A stretch of DNA of 64,000 nt from an uncultured Clostridia bacterium (GTDB lineage: Bacteria > Bacillota > Clostridia > TANB77 > CAG-508), in NCBI GenBank assembly GCA_949388605.1, contig CASKJV010000004.1:1-64000 (forward strand), written 5' to 3'. A program made the translations under genes and the position numbers. Shown in pieces: positions 1 through 8,691 of this stretch (the stretch's first letter is position 1; every line of letters starts with the position of its first letter). The notes under the pieces are model-generated. The model worked only from the letters and a program-made list of their open reading frames with translations, did no database searches and was not told the DNA's origin.

Positions 1-27
1 TAGCCCTATGGGCGTTAAAGTAAAAAA

Positions 28-56
28 CCCCCGGCTTAGCCGGGGGATATTTATTT
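28..56 (+). terminator. GC-rich intrinsic terminator
   Basis: The arms CCCCCGGC (28-35) and GCCGGGGG (39-46) pair perfectly around a TTA loop and are followed by a T-rich tail. It would end transcription of a gene lying left of the window. It is by far the most GC-rich segment in the region. Confidence 0.85.
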
Positions 57-431
57 GTTATAATTATAATTAAGATGAAAGCAAAAGAGGAGAATTAATT
101 GGATATAATAATTATTTAGGATATGTATACGATAAAGAAATTCGTTTTACAAAAATTCATAGGATAAAAAAACGAGAAAATTCGTCCTATAACATTTGCA
201 GACAAATTTTAACCTCCAATAGAAATAATATCAAGAGTAAATGAACTCGTTATCACTGGCTCTTTACATTATTTCTATTGGAGATTTTATAGTAATTAAG
301 CAAATGTAAGGATAAATATATTTGCAAATATTATTCATTTTATTGATAAATTGCTATTTTTATGATAAATATAAAGATAGAATATATAAAAACAAGAATA
401 CAAATTTATTGTATTAATAAAGGAGTACTAT
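57..431. other. Intergenic region with long palindrome
   Basis: No gene is seen here. Perfect 16-bp arms at 214-229 and 268-283 enclose a second pair, AAGAG (233-237) and CTCTT (260-264), separated from the outer arms by a symmetric 3x3 internal loop. The result is a 70-bp imperfect palindrome. A second dyad, ATAGGA/TCCTAT, lies near 160-190. There is no U-tract, so it is not a plain terminator. A small mobile palindrome or a recombination site is possible but unproven. Confidence 0.5.
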
Positions 432-1235
432 ATGTATAAATTAGTCGCTATTGATATAGATGGAACTTTAGTAAATGATAATAAAGAACTTACACAAAAA
501 ACAATAAATGCTATAAAAGAAGCAAAAGAAAATGATGTGAAAATTGTACTTTCAAGTGCAAGGGCTTTTGTAAAAATAAGAGACTATTTAAAGGAATTGA
601 ATTTAATAGAAGAAAATCAATATACAATAACTTTTAATGGAGCAGTTGTAGTAGAAAACAAGAGCGAAAAGGTATTGTTTTCAAATGAATTTACAAGTGA
701 AGAAATTTATGAATTAATTGATATATCAAGGAAACTGTATACAAATATTTTTTTGTATACAATGAATAGTGCATATGCAGAAGAAGTACCATCAATAATA
801 AAAGATAGTAAAAACTTTAAAAATACAAAAATTGAAAATGTAAAATTTAGTGATATAAACTTTAGAAATAATGCCATCTATAAAATTCTCTTTATAGATG
901 ATTATGATAAAATATTAAAATTAAGAAAACAATTACCACAAAGATTATTTCAAAAGTATGAAATAACAAGTAGTATACCAGAATGCATTGAATTTGTTAA
1001 TAAAGGAATTACAAAGTCAAATGCTTTAAATTTTATTTGTGAAAAATGTAATGTTAATAATACCGAAGTTATTGCTATAGGAGATGGTGATAATGATTTA
1101 CAAATGATTAATTTTGCAGGATTAGGAGTTGCAATGGGAAATGCAACAACTTATTTAAAAGAACAATCAGATTATGTAACATTATCCAATAATGAAGATG
1201 GAGTTGCAAAAGTAATAGAAGAGTTTATATTGTAA
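432..1235 (+). CDS. Cof-type HAD phosphatase
   Basis: This is a 267-residue HAD-superfamily hydrolase of the Cof/YidA type, a cytosolic phosphatase of sugar phosphates or nucleotide-like substrates. Motif I is DIDGT with nucleophile D8 and acid/base D10. Motif IV is GDGDND at about 217-222, in the usual place for a protein with a C2 cap. Length is normal for the family. The start follows AGGAG at a good distance. It stands alone, with a palindromic region upstream and decayed gene fragments downstream. The substrate cannot be told from sequence. Confidence 0.9.
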   Translation: MYKLVAIDIDGTLVNDNKELTQKTINAIKEAKENDVKIVLSSARAFVKIRDYLKELNLIEENQYTITFNGAVVVENKSEKVLFSNEFTSEEIYELIDISRKLYTNIFLYTMNSAYAEEVPSIIKDSKNFKNTKIENVKFSDINFRNNAIYKILFIDDYDKILKLRKQLPQRLFQKYEITSSIPECIEFVNKGITKSNALNFICEKCNVNNTEVIAIGDGDNDLQMINFAGLGVAMGNATTYLKEQSDYVTLSNNEDGVAKVIEEFIL

Positions 1236-1683
1236 TTTAAGATATATTGCAGAAATAGAAAAATCTACAAGGGATAATGATTCTGTTGTAAAAGAGAGAT
1301 TAATATAACTAAAAGAAGAATTATTGAAATTTAAACAAACTAATAATCTAAAAACTAAAATTGCTTTTATATAATTCTAACTATTGAAAATATTGAAGAT
1401 ATAAAACTTTTAGTAAGTACAATATTAGATTATATTATCAGCTGTATTTAAGGTAGCATTATTACAATTAAGTCCAACTGATTTAATAGAAAATAATATG
1501 TTAAAAGGTACTGAATACTGTAAAAAAGCAAAATGAAAAACTTCTTGAAGGGTTTCAATTAAGGCCTGCAATCTTAAATTCAAATAGAGGAAGCGAACCG
1601 ATAATAGATGAATGTAGTGAAATTGAAAGATAATTTTTATTGATTTGTGATATAAATTAAGTATAGTAAAGACTGGAGAAATA
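1236..1683 (+). pseudogene. Decayed gene fragments, incl. CN-hydrolase-like
   Basis: The gap holds several short coding-like stretches broken by stops and frame changes. One reads VALLQLSPTDLIENN followed by KGTEYCKKAK, which resembles the start of a carbon-nitrogen hydrolase (nitrilase family). It is then shifted into a frame reading RPAILNSNRGSEPIIDEC and ending ...EIER-stop. Earlier lysine- and glutamate-rich pieces near 1236-1430 are also interrupted. No intact gene fits. I read this as remnants of at least two genes. The CN-hydrolase assignment rests on a short segment. Confidence 0.45.
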
Positions 1684-2490
1684 ATGGAATTTAGAAAAGT
1701 AAAAATAGAAGACTTTGAAAAATTAAAAAAGTTGTTTCCAAATAATGAAGAAATGTGGATTAAGTATAAAAAGAAGAGATTACAACAACTTCAAAAACAA
1801 GAAATAGATGTATTTGTAATTGAAGATAACAAAGATTTTATTGGAGAATTAACTGTTAATTATAAAAGCCATCAATTAGAAAAAGAAACAATTCCAAATA
1901 GAAGAGTATATTTAGAAGCATTTAGAGTAGATAAAAAATATCAAGGACAAGGGTTAGGTCAAAAATTAATAAATCATTGTATATATTATTTAACAAATAT
2001 AGGATATACAGAATTTACAATAGGGGTAGAAGAGGATAATGAAGTAGCAAAACATATATATTTTAAGCTAGGATTTACAAATGCAATAGATAAAGGACAT
2101 GGAGATGAGTTTGATCCATCTGAATATACTTTATATTTAAAAGATATAAATAGTATTAATACGAGATCATACATAGGGAAAATAATTACAGTAAAGATAG
2201 ATAGAAAAATGGGTTCAATGCATCCAAAACATGGATTTATATATCCTATTAATTATGGATATGTACCAAATACAATAAGTGGAGATGGAGAAGAACTAGA
2301 TTGCTATGTATTGGGAATTTCTGAACCAATAGAACGTTTTACAGGAAAATGTATAGCAGTAATACATAGATTAAATGATAATGATGATAAATTAGTTTTA
2401 GTACCAGAAGACAAAAAATACACAAATGATGAAATTCGAGTTTTAACAGAATTTCAAGAAAGATTTTTTGAAAGTATAATTCTTAACTAA
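1684..2490 (+). CDS. GNAT acetyltransferase fused to pyrophosphatase-like domain
   Basis: A 268-residue two-domain protein. Residues 1-155 form a GNAT N-acetyltransferase with the acetyl-CoA loop QGQGLG. Residues about 160-268 resemble the core of soluble inorganic pyrophosphatase: HPKHGFIYPINYGYVPNT, then GDGEELDCYVLG, then GKCIAVIHR. The usual metal triad DGDPLD is altered to DGEELD, so two aspartates remain and one is glutamate. The C-terminal part is shorter than a full pyrophosphatase. Both domains are clear, but the substrate is unknown. A methyltransferase and another GNAT follow closely on the same strand. Confidence 0.8.
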   Translation: MEFRKVKIEDFEKLKKLFPNNEEMWIKYKKKRLQQLQKQEIDVFVIEDNKDFIGELTVNYKSHQLEKETIPNRRVYLEAFRVDKKYQGQGLGQKLINHCIYYLTNIGYTEFTIGVEEDNEVAKHIYFKLGFTNAIDKGHGDEFDPSEYTLYLKDINSINTRSYIGKIITVKIDRKMGSMHPKHGFIYPINYGYVPNTISGDGEELDCYVLGISEPIERFTGKCIAVIHRLNDNDDKLVLVPEDKKYTNDEIRVLTEFQERFFESIILN

Positions 2491-2517
2491 CATTAAGAAT
2501 GTAGTAGGAGGAGAAAA

Positions 2518-3144
2518 ATGCTTAATAGTAAAGGATTTGACCTATGGGCAGATAATTATGATGAAACAGTAGGAATATCAGATAATGATAATACATATCC
2601 ATTTGCAGGATATAAGAAAATTTTAAATGAAATATATAATTGTGTATTAGAAAGTTCTTCGAAAAATATATTAGATATTGGTTTTGGAACAGGAACATTA
2701 ACTACAAAATTATATGAACAAGGATGCAATATATATGGACAAGATTTTTCAGATAAAATGGTAGAACTAGCAAAAAATAAAATGCCTAATAGTCAATTAT
2801 TTAAAGGAGATTTTTCAAAAGATTTGGTAAAAGAATTGAAACAGCAAAAATATGATGCAATTATTGCAACATATTCTTTACACCATTTGACAGATAGAGA
2901 TAAGATTCAGTTTATAAAGAATCTTATTGGATTATTAAATGAAAATGCAGTAATTTATATTGGAGATGTCGCGTTTAATACAAGAAGAGATTTAGAAAAA
3001 TGTAAAGAACAATGTAAAGAACAATGTGGAGAACATTGGGATAACGAAGAAATATATTTTGTATATGATGAAATAAAAAGAGAATTTCCGAATAGTGAAT
3101 TTATAAAATATTCTGAATGTGCAGGAATTATTAAAATTTGGTAG
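2518..3144 (+). CDS. Class I SAM-dependent methyltransferase
   Basis: A 208-residue soluble methyltransferase with the SAM-binding glycine motif LDIGFGTGTL (about 59-68), an acidic strand end YGQDFS, and a DAIIATYSLHHL segment matching motifs IV/V. Cysteines cluster near the C-terminus (KCKEQCKEQCGEHW), which is unusual and might bind metal. The start follows GGAGGAG. The next gene begins 13 bases after the stop, so the two are probably co-transcribed. The methyl acceptor is unknown. Confidence 0.85.
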   Translation: MLNSKGFDLWADNYDETVGISDNDNTYPFAGYKKILNEIYNCVLESSSKNILDIGFGTGTLTTKLYEQGCNIYGQDFSDKMVELAKNKMPNSQLFKGDFSKDLVKELKQQKYDAIIATYSLHHLTDRDKIQFIKNLIGLLNENAVIYIGDVAFNTRRDLEKCKEQCKEQCGEHWDNEEIYFVYDEIKREFPNSEFIKYSECAGIIKIW

Positions 3145-3157
3145 GGAGAAATAATAA

Positions 3158-3583
3158 ATGAAAGATAATAATGATGAGTTTATATATAAATATGAAAATA
3201 ATATAGATAAAAAACAATTAGTACAATTATTCGAGTCTGTTGGTTGGAAAACAGCAGAATATCCAAATAGATTATATAATGCTATAAAAAATAGTGAATA
3301 TGTAATGACAGTATGGAATGGTGAAAATTTAATAGGATTAATATCTGCAATTACAGATGGATATATAAATGTCTTTATTACATATTTACTTGTAAATCCA
3401 GAGTATCAAAAAATGGGATTAGGAAAAATAATGATGAATGACTTTATGAAAAAATTTGAAGGTTTTGGAAGAAGAATTTTAACAACAGAATTAGACAAAG
3501 AAGGATATTATAAAAAGTTTGGATTTAATATAGATGGAATTGCTATGTTTAATAAAGATTGGAAAGAAGATATAGAAGGATAA
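3158..3583 (+). CDS. GNAT N-acetyltransferase
   Basis: A 141-residue single-domain GNAT enzyme. The acetyl-CoA binding signature QKMGLGK lies near residue 86 after the strand YLLVNPEY, and the typical YYKKFGF motif occurs at about 113-119. Length is normal for the family. It is 13 bases from the methyltransferase stop and likely in one operon with it. The acceptor substrate (amine, aminoglycoside or peptide) cannot be told. Confidence 0.85.
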   Translation: MKDNNDEFIYKYENNIDKKQLVQLFESVGWKTAEYPNRLYNAIKNSEYVMTVWNGENLIGLISAITDGYINVFITYLLVNPEYQKMGLGKIMMNDFMKKFEGFGRRILTTELDKEGYYKKFGFNIDGIAMFNKDWKEDIEG

Positions 3584-3584
3584 A

Positions 3585-3746
3585 AAGGGCTATCATTGCC
3601 CACCAGTTCAAGCAATTTACAGAAATACAGTTTATATAAATAAAGCAGTTAGTGATGAGGTGGTTTTCGAAATGATAGACCATTCTTATGACGAAGTAAT
3701 AAAAAGTTTTTCTAAAAAGATACAAAAACAATTACTAGAAAATTAG
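3585..3746 (+). pseudogene. MmcQ/YjbR-like C-terminal remnant
   Basis: A 53-codon open stretch without a start encodes KGYHCPPVQAIYRNTVYINK and then DEVVFEMIDHSYDEVIKSF. The latter resembles the C-terminal helix region of MmcQ/YjbR family (CyaY-like) proteins. The N-terminal two thirds are missing because the preceding GNAT gene ends at 3583. I read it as the stump of a gene replaced or deleted upstream. It has no ribosome site and is probably not expressed as a functional protein. Confidence 0.6.
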
Positions 3747-3766
3747 TAAAAAGAAAGGAAATGCAT

Positions 3767-4669
3767 ATGTTATCAAATAAATTAAATATAGGAGACACAA
3801 TAGGAATTATATCGCCATCATCACCAATAACACAAGAGTTAAAAGAACAATTTAATAATGGACTACAAGTATTTGAAAATATGGGGTTTAAAGTTAAGCT
3901 AAGTAAAAATGTATATGCAAATACACTAGGTTATTCAGCCACAGTAAGTGAAAAAGTAGAGGATATAAATGAAATGTTTGCCAATACAGAAGTAAAAGCA
4001 ATAATATGTTCACAAGGGGGGCAAAACTCTAATGCAATTCTTCCATACATAAATTATGAAATAATAAAAAATAATCCCAAAATAATAATGGGAATTAGTG
4101 ATTCGACAGCTATATTAAATGCTATTTATACAAAAACAGGTATTATAACATATCACCAAAATGATGTTGTTTGGGGATTAGGCAGAGAAGTATCAGAAAA
4201 AGAAGTTAATGATTTTAAATTAAGGCTAGTAGATGGGAAATATGGCAAAGTAGAACATTTTACAAAATGGAGATGTTTAAGAGAGGGAATAATAGAAGGT
4301 ATTTTAGTTGGTGGTAACTTATCAACTCTTGTTAAATTATTGGAAACAGAATACTGTCCAGAATTTAACAATAAGATACTATTTTTAGAAGAATATGCAG
4401 ATGAATCTCCATTAGATGAAATAGATAGTAAAATAAATATACTAAAACAACATAAAGTATTTGAAAAAATAAAAGGTTTATGGATAGGATATTATGAAAA
4501 AGATACAGAAATAGCAAAATTTGAAGATGTTATAATGAATAATTTAAAAGAATATGAATTTCCAATATTAAAATGTAACGACTTTGGACATAACTGTGAA
4601 AATGTAGTTATTCCAATTGGTGCAAAAGTAAAATTAGATGCTACAAATTGTGAAGTTGAAATTTTATAA
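3767..4669 (+). CDS. S66 family LD-carboxypeptidase / MccF-like serine peptidase
   Basis: About 300 residues of the peptidase S66 family. The family cleaves the L,D-amide of muropeptides (LdcA) or inactivates microcin C-like aminoacyl-nucleotides (MccF). The nucleophile motif is GISDST (Ser about 111). Acidic FLEEY and a late GHNC histidine supply the expected Glu/His partners. Two in-frame ATGs lie at 3761 and 3767. The second is better spaced from AAAGGA and is preferred. MccF-type detoxification is as likely as wall recycling, given the nucleotide-rich surroundings. Confidence 0.85.
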   Translation: MLSNKLNIGDTIGIISPSSPITQELKEQFNNGLQVFENMGFKVKLSKNVYANTLGYSATVSEKVEDINEMFANTEVKAIICSQGGQNSNAILPYINYEIIKNNPKIIMGISDSTAILNAIYTKTGIITYHQNDVVWGLGREVSEKEVNDFKLRLVDGKYGKVEHFTKWRCLREGIIEGILVGGNLSTLVKLLETEYCPEFNNKILFLEEYADESPLDEIDSKINILKQHKVFEKIKGLWIGYYEKDTEIAKFEDVIMNNLKEYEFPILKCNDFGHNCENVVIPIGAKVKLDATNCEVEIL

Positions 4670-4701
4670 AAAATATTGAACTTTAGAAAAGGGAAAAAAT
4701 T

Positions 4702-4836
4702 ATGATAAAAGCAATATTATTTGATTCAGGTAGAGTATTAAACATGTCTTCAACAGGACACTGGTTTATACCACCAAATTTCTATAAATATGTTAACAAA
4801 GAGGAATTTTTATCAATAGATAAAGATTACTCTTAA
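4702..4836 (+). pseudogene. Truncated HAD hydrolase N-terminus
   Basis: A 44-codon reading frame with a good upstream GGGAAAA starts MIKAILFDSGRVLN, like motif I of HAD hydrolases (DxGxV), and stops after ...SIDKDYS. Everything downstream of motif I is absent. It is a 5' fragment of a phosphatase gene. Confidence 0.6.
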
Positions 4837-5083
4837 AAACATCTAAATAAAATTAACCAAAGTGAAAATTACCGATTACTTAACTATCTGATATCCATAT
4901 GGAATGAGTGGGAATACTGTAGTTAAAATAAGATAGGTGATACTTGATTGTGATAAGGTTTCAAAGATTGTAACTTATGTGAAATACTGTGCAGAAAATG
5001 GTATTAAAGTTTCAATTATGAAACGAGTAATCGTATTATTAAAAAAATGTAAGAAATTTGATGCTTAAGGAGGTAATTTATTT
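4837..5083 (+). other. Intergenic region with coding-like debris
   Basis: A short stretch ending at 5068 reads DKVSKIVTYVKYCAENGI and continues to ...KKCKKFDA-stop. It has normal codon use but no start. I do not recognise it. The rest shows nothing. It is probably the tail of another deleted gene lying directly before the PurA-like gene. Confidence 0.4.
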
Positions 5084-6181
5084 ATGAATGACAAAAATAT
5101 AACAATAGTTCTAGATGGTCAAGCGGGTAGTTGTGGAAAAGGTAAAATTTGTGGTTACTTATCTAAAAATGATTGTTTTTGTATATCTACAAATAACTGG
5201 TCTAGTAATGCAGGTCATAGCTATGTAAATGATAATGGAGAAAAAATTGTAGTTAGTCATTTACCCATGGCAATGTTAAATCCAAATTGTAAATTAGTTC
5301 TAAATGCAGGTTGTATCATTACTCCAGAGATATTATTTGAAGAAATAAGAACATATAAGGATATAATAGGAAATAGAAAAATATATATCAACCCAAGAGC
5401 AATGATTATTTTAGAAAAACATCGTGAGGAAGAAAAGAGAGTAATTAGAAGTGGTTCAACATTTAAAGGTTGTAGTGTTGCACAAGCTGAAAAAATTATA
5501 AGAAAACCAGGTGTCATTTTAGCAAAAGACTATTTAAGAAATCTTCCAAGTGATTTAAAAGATGTTATTGAAATAGTAGATACTGCAAAAATGATAAATG
5601 AATGTAGTCAAAGCGTTTTAATAGAAGGTGCTCAAGGGCAAGATTTAGATATAAATTATGGACTTGATTATCCTAATATCACAAGTAGAATGTGTAGTGC
5701 AAGTCAGTTAATTGCTGATGCAGGTTGTAGTCCATTTAAAGTAAAAGATATTTATATGATTATAAGACCATATCCTATAAGAATAAGTAATAAAACTAAT
5801 ATTGGGGAAGAAATTTATAGTGGTGATTATGCTGGAAGTACTGAAATTACTTGGGAAGAAGTAAAAAAAAGATGTGGATGTGATATTGATTTAAGAGAAT
5901 ATACAACTGTAACTAAAAAAGTTAGAAGAGTTTTTGAAATGAATTGGGATAGATTAAAATATAATGTTATGATTAACCATCCAACCCAAATAGTTTTAAA
6001 TTTTGCACAATATATTGACTGGAAAGCATATAAATGTAAAGATTATAATTTGCTTCCAGGAAAAGTGATTGAATTTATAAACAAAATTGAAAAAGAAACA
6101 AATACACCAGTTACGATTATAGGAACTGGCGAATGCGAAAGTGATATCATTGATTTAAGAAAATTCAAACGAAATAAATGA
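5084..6181 (+). CDS. Adenylosuccinate synthetase-like ligase (PurA/PurZ superfamily)
   Basis: 365 residues. The GTP-binding start GQAGSCGKGK (12-21) aligns with GxWGDEGKGK of PurA, and NAGH (42-45) keeps the catalytic histidine. The aspartate that in PurA activates IMP is serine here (S16). As I recall, reported viral PurZ enzymes (dGMP + Asp ligases of diaminopurine synthesis) carry the same change. YPNITSRMCSASQL and TTVTKKVRRV match the phosphate and aspartate loops. The protein is shorter than bacterial PurA (about 430) and close to viral and archaeal forms. The start follows AAGGAGG. It is a single gene, probably not housekeeping PurA. Confidence 0.8.
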   Translation: MNDKNITIVLDGQAGSCGKGKICGYLSKNDCFCISTNNWSSNAGHSYVNDNGEKIVVSHLPMAMLNPNCKLVLNAGCIITPEILFEEIRTYKDIIGNRKIYINPRAMIILEKHREEEKRVIRSGSTFKGCSVAQAEKIIRKPGVILAKDYLRNLPSDLKDVIEIVDTAKMINECSQSVLIEGAQGQDLDINYGLDYPNITSRMCSASQLIADAGCSPFKVKDIYMIIRPYPIRISNKTNIGEEIYSGDYAGSTEITWEEVKKRCGCDIDLREYTTVTKKVRRVFEMNWDRLKYNVMINHPTQIVLNFAQYIDWKAYKCKDYNLLPGKVIEFINKIEKETNTPVTIIGTGECESDIIDLRKFKRNK

Positions 6182-6219
6182 TTAATTATAAAATCTTATA
6201 TACAATTTTAATGTACTTC

Positions 6220-6253
6220 ATAAAATCAAGTCAAAGTAAATGAATATGCTGTT
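6220..6253. repeat. 34-bp direct repeat, copy 1
   Basis: An exact 34-nt match to 7842-7875. The two copies bracket the metallophosphatase-HIT gene. Copy 1 also forms a hairpin with downstream sequence: AAGTCAA pairs with TTGACTT, and AAAAT with ATTTT, across about 55 nt. In copy 2 the right arm is gone. A degenerate relative is visible at about 27243-27283. Confidence 0.8.
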
Positions 6254-6365
6254 GCACAACCTTGACTTAATTTTAAAAGCACATTGCTGGAGAAGTTAAT
6301 ATAGGACATATAGTAAAACAAGTAGAAATTTATATGGAAAAATCATTTTCAGAGGAAGAAATATT

Positions 6366-7805
6366 ATGAGAATAGCAATTATTTCAGATATACATGGGAA
6401 TTTAGAGGCATTAAAAGCAACATTAAAGGATATAGAAAAAAGAAAAATAGATAAAATTATATGTTTAGGAGACATAATAGCTAAAGGAGTACATCCTAAA
6501 GAATGTATAGAATTGGTAAGAAAAAAATGTGAAATTGTATTACAAGGAAATTGTGATTTATATTTTTCAATAGAACATAATAATATTAATAAAATGCCAG
6601 AAGAAGAACAAAAAAGAATAAAATGGAATCAATCATTAATAAGTAAAGAAGATAAAGAATATTTATTAAATTTACCATTTTGCTATGAATTTTATATGAG
6701 TGGAAGTTTAGTAAGATTATTCCATGCAACACCGTTTATTAATAATAAAGCAATATTAAATGTAGATAGTATTGAAACTAAATACAAAATGTTTTTACCA
6801 ACTATAAATACAGTATCACAAAATATTGCAGATGTTGTGATATATGGTCATATACATCATTCATATATGGATAAAATATACAATAAGACTATAATAAATG
6901 TAGGAAGTGTAGGAAATCCATTTGATGTTATAAGAAATAAAGACAAAGACAGTAATGTGTTAGAAACAACAAAAAGTAATTATTTAATAATAGAAGGAGA
7001 ATATGGAAGTAAAGAATATTTATCAGAAATTTCTTTTCAGTTTATTAAAGTACCATATAATATTGATAAGGAATTAAAAGACGAAAGTTTAAATATAGAA
7101 AAAGAAAATTACAGATTTGAATTAAAAGAAGGTATGTATAGAGATATGAATAAAATAAATGATAATTTTAGAAGATTAGGAATAGATGTAGAAAAGAGAA
7201 TGCAAGGTAAAACAGATATAGAGATTCTTAAAGATAATAAACTTGTAGTATATGATCATAGCGAAGCATCGGCTTGTGCTCCAGAAAATACAAAAGTAGC
7301 ATTTGAAAAAGAAATAGAACCATTTAATGATAATGTAATTTATGAAACAGAAAATTTTGTTGTTGCTGTTCCAAAAGTTCCACATATACCGAGAACAGAT
7401 GGAGGTCATCTATGGATAAGAGCTAAGAAAAAATATTTTAGTAGTAGAATTGAACTTGAGCCAAAATTAGCTATTGAAGTAATTAGATTAACAATGTTAT
7501 TAGGTGAAGCAATGGAAAAAGGAATGAAAAATAGAGGAATAAATATTGAAAGAATTAATTATCAAGAAAACGGAAACTGGGCATACCAAAAAGGAATGAA
7601 TCCGGAATTTCATATTCACTTATATGGTAGAACCAAAGATTCAACCACTCAAATTTGGGGAGAAGCATTAGTGTTTCCTAATAAATCTACAGGGTTTTAT
7701 GATGAATTTGAAAGATTTAATAATGAAGATATAGAAGAAATAAAAAGACAAATTAATTTATTAGGTAAAGAAGATAAATATAATTTTGTAAATTGGAAGT
7801 TATAA
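6366..7805 (+). CDS. Metallophosphoesterase-HIT domain fusion
   Basis: 479 residues. The N-terminal half (about 1-240) is a calcineurin-like phosphoesterase of the YfcE/MJ0936 type: SDIHGN (7-12), LGDI, GNCD and GHIHHS supply the dinuclear metal site. The C-terminal part (about 300-479) is a HIT-like domain with HIHLYGR at 416-422, matching the HxHxx histidine core of nucleotide hydrolases and transferases. The natural reading is an enzyme that acts on phosphorylated nucleotides with both domains. The start follows CAGAGGAAG. A 34-bp repeat lies on each side. Confidence 0.8.
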   Translation: MRIAIISDIHGNLEALKATLKDIEKRKIDKIICLGDIIAKGVHPKECIELVRKKCEIVLQGNCDLYFSIEHNNINKMPEEEQKRIKWNQSLISKEDKEYLLNLPFCYEFYMSGSLVRLFHATPFINNKAILNVDSIETKYKMFLPTINTVSQNIADVVIYGHIHHSYMDKIYNKTIINVGSVGNPFDVIRNKDKDSNVLETTKSNYLIIEGEYGSKEYLSEISFQFIKVPYNIDKELKDESLNIEKENYRFELKEGMYRDMNKINDNFRRLGIDVEKRMQGKTDIEILKDNKLVVYDHSEASACAPENTKVAFEKEIEPFNDNVIYETENFVVAVPKVPHIPRTDGGHLWIRAKKKYFSSRIELEPKLAIEVIRLTMLLGEAMEKGMKNRGINIERINYQENGNWAYQKGMNPEFHIHLYGRTKDSTTQIWGEALVFPNKSTGFYDEFERFNNEDIEEIKRQINLLGKEDKYNFVNWKL

Positions 7806-7841
7806 ATCTATTAAAACCTCTATATACTGATAATATTATTT

Positions 7842-7875
7842 ATAAAATCAAGTCAAAGTAAATGAATATGCTGTT
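7842..7875. repeat. 34-bp direct repeat, copy 2
   Basis: Identical to 6220-6253. It begins just downstream of the metallophosphatase-HIT gene and lacks the right hairpin arm that follows copy 1. Confidence 0.8.
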
Positions 7876-7946
7876 CTGTCGCAGAAGTATAGGTGATGAA
7901 TAATGAACTATATCCATTTTAAAAATAATTTAGAAAAGAGGAATGT

Positions 7947-8681
7947 ATGGAAAAAGTTGTATTAATAACTGGAAGCAGTAAAGGTATTGGAAAGGCTACA
8001 GCTGTAGAATTTGCCAAAATGGGAAGATACAAAGTAGTAATAAATTATTTGACAGATAAAGAAAATGCAGAAAAATTATCAAACTACTTAAAAGAAGAAT
8101 ATAAAATAGAAACATTAGTAATTAAAGCAGATGTATCAAAGGAAGAAGAAGTCAAAAATATGATACACGAGATTATAAATAAATTTGGAAAAATAGATGT
8201 ACTTGTAAATAATGCAGGAATAGCAATAGATAAAGAATTTGAAGATAGAACAATAGAAGATTGGAAAAGAACATTAGAGGTAAATACAATAGGAACTTTT
8301 CTTGTATCTAAATATGTAAGTGAAAATATGATGAAAAACAAAAATGGAAAAATAATAAATGTATCTTCTACAAATGGAATAAATACATTTTTTCCGTCAA
8401 GTATAGATTATGATGCATCAAAAGCAGCAATTATAAACTTAACATACAATTTAGCAATACAATTTGCACCATATATTAATGTAAATGCAGTAGCACCAGG
8501 TTGGGTAAATACAGAAATGAATAAAGAACTACCAAAAGATTTAATACAAGAAGAAACAGAAAAAATATATAAAAAGAGATTTGCAGAACCAGAAGAAATA
8601 GCGAAAGTAATTTGTTTTCTAGCATCAGAAGATGCAGAATATATTAATGGTACAGTAATAAAAGTAGATGGAGGAATGTAA
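7947..8681 (+). CDS. Short-chain dehydrogenase/reductase (FabG-like)
   Basis: 244 residues with a complete classical SDR pattern: the cofactor loop TGSSKGIGK (8-16), the stabilising NNAGIA, the catalytic serine in INVSST, the catalytic YDASK, and a C-terminal NGTVIKVDGG end. Length is exactly typical. It is an NAD(P)-dependent oxidoreductase. FabG-like sequence does not fix the substrate, and no fatty-acid genes are nearby. The next gene begins at or just after its stop. Confidence 0.9.
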   Translation: MEKVVLITGSSKGIGKATAVEFAKMGRYKVVINYLTDKENAEKLSNYLKEEYKIETLVIKADVSKEEEVKNMIHEIINKFGKIDVLVNNAGIAIDKEFEDRTIEDWKRTLEVNTIGTFLVSKYVSENMMKNKNGKIINVSSTNGINTFFPSSIDYDASKAAIINLTYNLAIQFAPYINVNAVAPGWVNTEMNKELPKDLIQEETEKIYKKRFAEPEEIAKVICFLASEDAEYINGTVIKVDGGM

Positions 8682-8691
8682 AATTATTGTT

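Noticed and set aside
1..20. tRNA or rRNA end at the window start
   Set aside because: The short CCC/GGG dyad is too small to identify any RNA gene.
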